Part shown: piece after piece, positions 49,801 to 53,796 of the stretch | Numbering within the stretch: the first letter of the stretch is position 1 | Layout of the letters: each line of letters opens with the position of its first letter | Assembly (NCBI GenBank): GCA_025449115.1 | Contig: JAHLKC010000195.1 | Location: forward strand, 1 to 53,796 | Origin: Chytridium lagenaria | Taxonomy: Eukaryota; Chytridiomycota; Chytridiomycetes; Chytridiales; Chytridiaceae | Length of the DNA: 53,796 nt | Direction of reading: 5' to 3' | Notes under the pieces: model-generated | The model's input: only the letters and a program-made list of their open reading frames with translations | Databases searched by the model: none | Told to the model about the DNA's origin: nothing | Made by a program: the position numbers and the translations under genes

Positions 49801-51873
49801 AGTTTAAATGACATTAACACTTTATTAATAGACAGTTAGGGACCACTAATTTCTACATAATTACGATTAAAAAGCAGTTACAATCTTATTACGTGGTTAG
49901 TATGTAATTAAAAACTAATTAATAGAATCTCAACATCGTTAGAACATAGTTTCGAATATTTCTCTCTGGGTGCCAGAAGGCCAGCCCCACCAGTGACCTT
50001 TGTGTGCGTAACAAATGTCCTTCTTAGCTTTCCTTTTCATTCCCTTGTTCTTTCCAAAGCATTTTATTAATAAACGCTTCCTCCTTACCAACTGTGTTCT
50101 CCTTTTACCCTCTGTGGTTCCTTTTAGCTTTCCGACACCGTCTCACTGGTGTTCAGTTTCCGGTGAACCCACCTTACCTCCTTCAGGGCGTGTGAACTCT
50201 TCTGGCCCAATATCCGAAAAGTTCAGAGAAAACAATAACCAGAACCACCAAAAGTGACCTGAGCCCACCAAAAAATAACAGGGTCTCAAGCTACACTCAC
50301 CAAAAATACAACAAAAACCGATCTTTCTAACACCTGGGGGTCTTCACCTGCGGGAGTCTTGTTACTGAACCTGGGAGCAAGCCAAGAGGGTGCCAAGAGG
50401 CCGTTCTGAATGAGGTTGGGAGAGGATGCCAAAGTCTGTAGCAGCAAGGTACTTGGGATATAGCAGGGTAGCGAGTTCTGCAGTGTTTCCTGTTCAAACC
50501 GATGTTGCTGGCGACTTCCTTCAGGGTGGTAGAAAGAGAGAGATCTTGAGGTGCCTCACGAGATGACCAAGAGACAGAGGGATTGGGAGGTAATTTGGGG
50601 ACAGCAGAGTTAAAACGAGAGGTCTTTTTTATTCTTCAGTCCAAAACTTCTGAGGACCTTCCACACAAAAACTGCCCCTTTTTATAGTCCATTTCCCTTC
50701 ACAAAATTAAGTTACTATATACAATATGTCTTTCATCCTCCCTCCTCAGCCCTTTATCAAAGTTCTTGTTCTTTTTCTAAGTTGCAGCTTCATCATTGGT
50801 TCCTCGCGAGGGATAAGGGTGGCCAAGGTGACGCCGAGGGGAAGGGATGGGCTGGTGATATATTCTTTACCATATAGGGGAGGTCTGGTGGCAGTCTTGG
50901 GTCCCAGAAGAGGAAAGGCAGCATGGATGGACTATTCCATGACTACACAATCCAACCTAAAATATCCTGTCTTCTTAGCACACCTGTTGTCCTTCCAGGT
51001 GGGCGCTATTCAATTGGTCAATACTTAGACCCCTTGAATAACCTTGTATGCCTAAAATCCACCCATGGGATGATAGGCGCTTATCATTACCTTTTCCAGT
51101 AACTTGTGTGCTTCTTCCCTGGAGGGAAGAGTAAATTTAGCATGGTTTACTCCAGGATAGATGCCCTTCACGAAAAATCCACATGGCAGGTGCTTTTTTT
51201 TAATGTCAGGAACTTGTCGCGTCACGTCGCGCCAACATAAAACAGTGAGTTTTTGCATAAAACGAGGAAAATATGTGCTTTCCCTTCTTCACAGTTTATG
51301 AGGTCATCCTGTCATCAAAGAAGACCCAAAATTGGTATCAGGAAACTGTATCCTGTGTAGCATGTACTGGGACATGTGGCGGCTGAATTCGCCAAGTTAA
51401 CGGCTTGGTTCAAAGCCCCAAAACCAGGTACTCTAAACCTCCGTGAGCTCTTTTTCATGACTTTCTGTGTTAAACTTGTCAGATTTATTTCTCAAAAATA
51501 AATAAATTTCATAATTGACTATCAGTGATTTTGCACGGAGTTCATATTTCTAAAGAATTGATGTTGGCACTTTGCTGTGGTCCCTATACTCTGGTGTAAC
51601 TGATAGACGCGTTCTGACACGTCAAGGAGATTCAGTTTCTTCTCCTCTTCATTCGCTGTCAAACAGTTTTCCTCTGAGTTGTTTGTTTACTCTTTTATGT
51701 TAATTTTAGTCTAAGTCTTTTGCCCTCTGGTTTATCCGCGCCTATATGCGGACGTGTCAAGTGAATAAAGCCTTATTCTCAACCTGTTTGGTTTGGTGTG
51801 ATTATTGGTCTTTATTGACCGTGAACCATCATGAAGTTCACAGGGTCCAGCTTCTTTAAAGACTGTCATATAT
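49801..51873. other. No gene recognised; possible 3' LTR side of the chromovirus
   Basis: Between the Plavaka transposase and the chromovirus pol. It contains AT-rich flank (49801-49960) and G-rich direct-sense sequence (50330-50620). A minus-strand ORF of 68 codons (51258-51052) has no known motif. As the retroelement runs leftwards, its 3' LTR should lie here, but without the 5' copy its limits cannot be drawn. Confidence 0.4.
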
Positions 51874-52910
51874 TCATTTCTTTGTAGATCTCTTTTTTAA
51901 TGCAGCTTTACTTTGAGTGTGCTGGAAATATTTCCTGTATTCAGACTCCTTAGTCTGTTTATTGCTTTCCCAGTACCGGGCAACGGATTCTTTTGGCAGG
52001 TCATCTTCATCATGCCAATCGTTATAGGATGACGGCCAGGATTTGTATTTAATCTCATATTGATAAGGCATTCCGTCATATTTAACGTGTTTTACAACTT
52101 TTTCAATTTCATATTCTGGATCCTCTTCCTCCAACGTTTCGTCAAAGTCATCATCAAAACGGCGTCTTAAGAGTGGATTCACTCCGCTGCTAATTTGTCT
52201 GCCTGGAGGTCGTTTTCGAACGATGGTGCAATCTTCCCATTTTTTGATTTCTGCTTCATAGTCATCTTCTGCTTTCATTGCAGCTTCTTCAGCTGCCGTA
52301 AGAGGTTTTCGTGATGAATATGGTCTCATTCGACCACGATGAGATACTCTACCCATAATACATTGTCCAGGGAGCGTTTCAACTAACTGAAACTTCTCAC
52401 CTTCTTTGCCAATAACCCTCATGGGTCCGGACCATCGGAACATGAATTTTGAGTTAAGGGAGACGATCCTTTAGCAGCACGCAGTGGTACGGCTAGCCAT
52501 ACTCTATCACCTTCTTTAAAGTCAAACTCTCGGTCTGTGGTTTCTGAGCGTGTTTTCATACGTTCCTGTGCTTTCCTGTTATTCTCTGCGGCAATGCCTC
52601 GGGCTACGCGTAGTCTGTGGATTAATTCTATGCTAAAATCGGATAAACCGGCGGTTGGGTTGTCTTCCAAAACTTGTTGTACGTTATCTGATGGCATCAA
52701 ACGTACTGAACTTTCGTCGGTTAGTGCTAATGTTAGAGGTGCATGTTCTAAACTTTCCGCAGTGAAATCCAAAGTTATTGGAGATGTTGGAGTGGACCAT
52801 AACGGTGTGCCTGATGCTATATGTTGATCCATTGGGTCCAGAATTATATTTCTTCCGTAGCAAAGACATCCATGTGGTGTCAGGGAGAATAGGTTTTCAT
52901 ATTGCATCAT
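51874..52910 (-). CDS. Integrase C-terminal module and chromodomain
   Basis: Two overlapping minus-strand frames. The first (52910-52419) carries IELIHRLRVARGIAAENNRK and FKEGDRVWLAVPLRA, the family's post-core helix and GDxVWL motif. The second (52443-51874) carries FRWSGPMRVIGKEGEKFQLV, then a chromodomain (EIEKVVKHVKYDGMPYQYEI, KYKSWPSSYNDWHDEDDL) and a Lys-rich end. One frameshift near 52450 separates them. The chromodomain identifies a chromovirus, in which this module directs insertion to particular chromatin. About 150-200 residues of unassigned sequence (including HGCLCYGRNIILDPMDQHI) separate the integrase core from the GDRVWL module, longer than usual. Confidence 0.85.
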
Positions 52911-53077
52911 CCTGAGGGTTATACCTGGCGACGTATAAATCTTAAGTGTAAGGTCAATCTCTCGACTGTCTTTTCGCTCAAACTGAAAAGTTCGTGTGCC
53001 AGGATGTATATACGGCGGCCATTGTGGTCGTCGTCTTCCTTTTTGTATAACTTTATCAGCGTTTCTGTCATGTATAA

Positions 53078-53796
53078 TTATAAAATGTCAATGTTATGTC
53101 GGCTGATCATTTGCCTTAGCATTTCGTCAGGTGGTAAGTCCACGGGGTGGTCATATAACTTCTTTGCAGCTGACGTAAGTGCTGTCTTCATGTTTTTTAC
53201 ACGCCAAACAACTATGTGCGGAGAAATGTCTGTGGTGGTGGCAAGGTTCTCTTCCACTAGATGCTCAATGGCTAAGGGGATGTCATCATTTTTGTCGTCA
53301 TCAGGACTTTTTATAAAATTGTTTGGAGGGGGGTCTAATTGCTCGGCAATATCGCCAAAGAATAAGTCTGCAGGGACGCGTGCATCACGTCCAAATTGCA
53401 AGAAGAAGGGTGTATCTCCGACGGATGGCTGGACAGTTGTCCGATATGCAAAAAGAACATAAGGGATAAACTGATCCCAGTCATCGTTTAAATATATGTC
53501 GACATAACTTCTAAGCATTTGACAGAGAGTTTTGTTGAATCGTTCTACCAGTCCATTTGATCTGGGGTTGTAAGGCATTGAAAAGGTTTTACGTGCACCA
53601 AGTATTCGCGAAATTCTCATCATCAATTGACTGGCAAATGGCTGTCCTCTGTCAGTTTGAACGTACAAGGGGATACCATATCGACAGAAAGCTTCTTCAA
53701 CTAGGACTCTGGCAACAACGTCCGCTTCAAGGGATGGAACAGGGTAGGCTTCAGCCCATTTTGTGAAGTGGTCAGTCAATACAATGATATACTTGT
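53078..53796 (-). CDS. Integrase core domain (partial)
   Basis: DDE-type retroelement integrase. The visible part begins within the core (MTDHFTKWAEAYPV holds the first catalytic Asp context), continues with YVQTDRGQPFASQLM (second Asp), MPYNPRSNGLVERFNKTLCQ (catalytic Glu in GLVERFN) and ends after PFFLQFGRDARVPADLFF. The upstream HHCC zinc-binding domain is beyond the window edge. A stop follows near 53078, after a stretch (VWRVKNMKTALTSAAKKLYD) not typical of the family. In another frame coding-like sequence continues (MTETLIKLYKKEDDDHNG, RRIYILAHELFSLSEKTVER). Confidence 0.9.
   Translation of the reverse strand, partial: KYIIVLTDHFTKWAEAYPVPSLEADVVARVLVEEAFCRYGIPLYVQTDRGQPFASQLMMRISRILGARKTFSMPYNPRSNGLVERFNKTLCQMLRSYVDIYLNDDWDQFIPYVLFAYRTTVQPSVGDTPFFLQFGRDARVPADLFFGDIAEQLDPPPNNFIKSPDDDKNDDIPLAIEHLVEENLATTTDISPHIVVWRVKNMKTALTSAAKKLYDHPVDLPPDEMLRQMISRHNIDIL

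Larger units (their letters stand above)
51874..53796 (-). mobile_element. Ty3/gypsy chromovirus, 3' part of pol, cut by window edge
   Basis: The end of a chromovirus pol on the minus strand: integrase core, a spacer, the integrase C-terminal GDRVWL module and a chromodomain. Protease, reverse transcriptase and RNase H would lie beyond 53796. At least two frame changes are present, so this copy does not read through. Confidence 0.88.

Noticed and set aside
50726..51028. Plus-strand ORF of 100 codons with a hydrophobic start
   Set aside because: No motif, poor codon character, and it lies in the presumed retroelement flank.
51405..51425. B-box-like GGTTCAAAGCC
   Set aside because: The flanking bases do not pair as a T stem and no A box lies 30-60 bp upstream.

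Overview
The window looks like a gene-poor, repeat-rich stretch of a zoosporic (flagellated) early-diverging fungus, most likely a chytrid. This is inferred from the gene mix: multi-intron genes with short GT-AG introns, a Pot1-type telomere protein, a Plavaka-like (fungal CACTA superfamily) transposase and a Ty3/gypsy chromovirus, together with two axonemal genes (an EFCAB2/DRC8 homologue and a KIF9 kinesin tail) that non-flagellated fungi lack.

Layout. 0.3-0.9 kb: a cluster of GGGTAGT motifs. 1.4-2.5 kb (-): a decayed kinesin motor. 4.1-8.2 kb (+): two tandem copies of a four-exon seven-transmembrane orphan gene. 9.2-10.6 kb (-): a Ser-rich hypothetical. 11.6-13.2 kb (-): broken, unassigned coding sequence. 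13.7-16.7 kb (+): a long hypothetical. 17.9-21.1 kb (-) and 21.3-23.2 kb (+): a Polo-like kinase and a Pot1 homologue, head to head with about 180 bp between starts. 24.3-28.4 kb: a C-rich tandem array of about 26 units. 28.4-30.7 kb (-): methionyl-tRNA formyltransferase. 30.7-33.5 kb (-): TRM1 tRNA guanine dimethyltransferase. 33.7-36.3 kb: a second array with a unit of about 194 bp. 36.5-36.8 kb: KIF9 C-terminal exons. 37.0-37.7 kb: the DRC8/EFCAB2 homologue. 38.2-39.1 kb: an unrecognised gene. 39.1-39.8 kb: a small PD-(D/E)XK nuclease-like gene. 41.6-42.0 kb: a 200-bp direct repeat. 42.8-44.4 kb (+): a Gag-like/zinc-knuckle gene. 45-49.8 kb (-): the Plavaka-like transposon. 51.9 kb to the right edge (-): chromovirus integrase and chromodomain, cut by the window end.

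The most striking observation is that the 24.3-28.4 kb array is not anonymous satellite. Read on the minus strand, its unit is a copy of the last part of the formyltransferase gene (end of the C-terminal domain, stop codon and 3' flank), and the array begins exactly at that gene's stop codon. A gene's 3' end has been amplified about 26 times. The unit was later shortened in most copies by loss of a short segment that the parent and a few copies keep.

A second general feature is that almost every recognisable gene, including ones expected to be essential (PLK, TRM1 neighbour FMT, POT1), carries isolated one-base frameshifts, often in short homopolymers. That pattern is best explained by residual assembly indels, though true decay is likely for the kinesin. 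The DRC8 homologue, 7TM copy 2, the nuclease-like gene and the last FMT exon read cleanly. Coordinates of multi-exon genes span first to last coding base that I could place.
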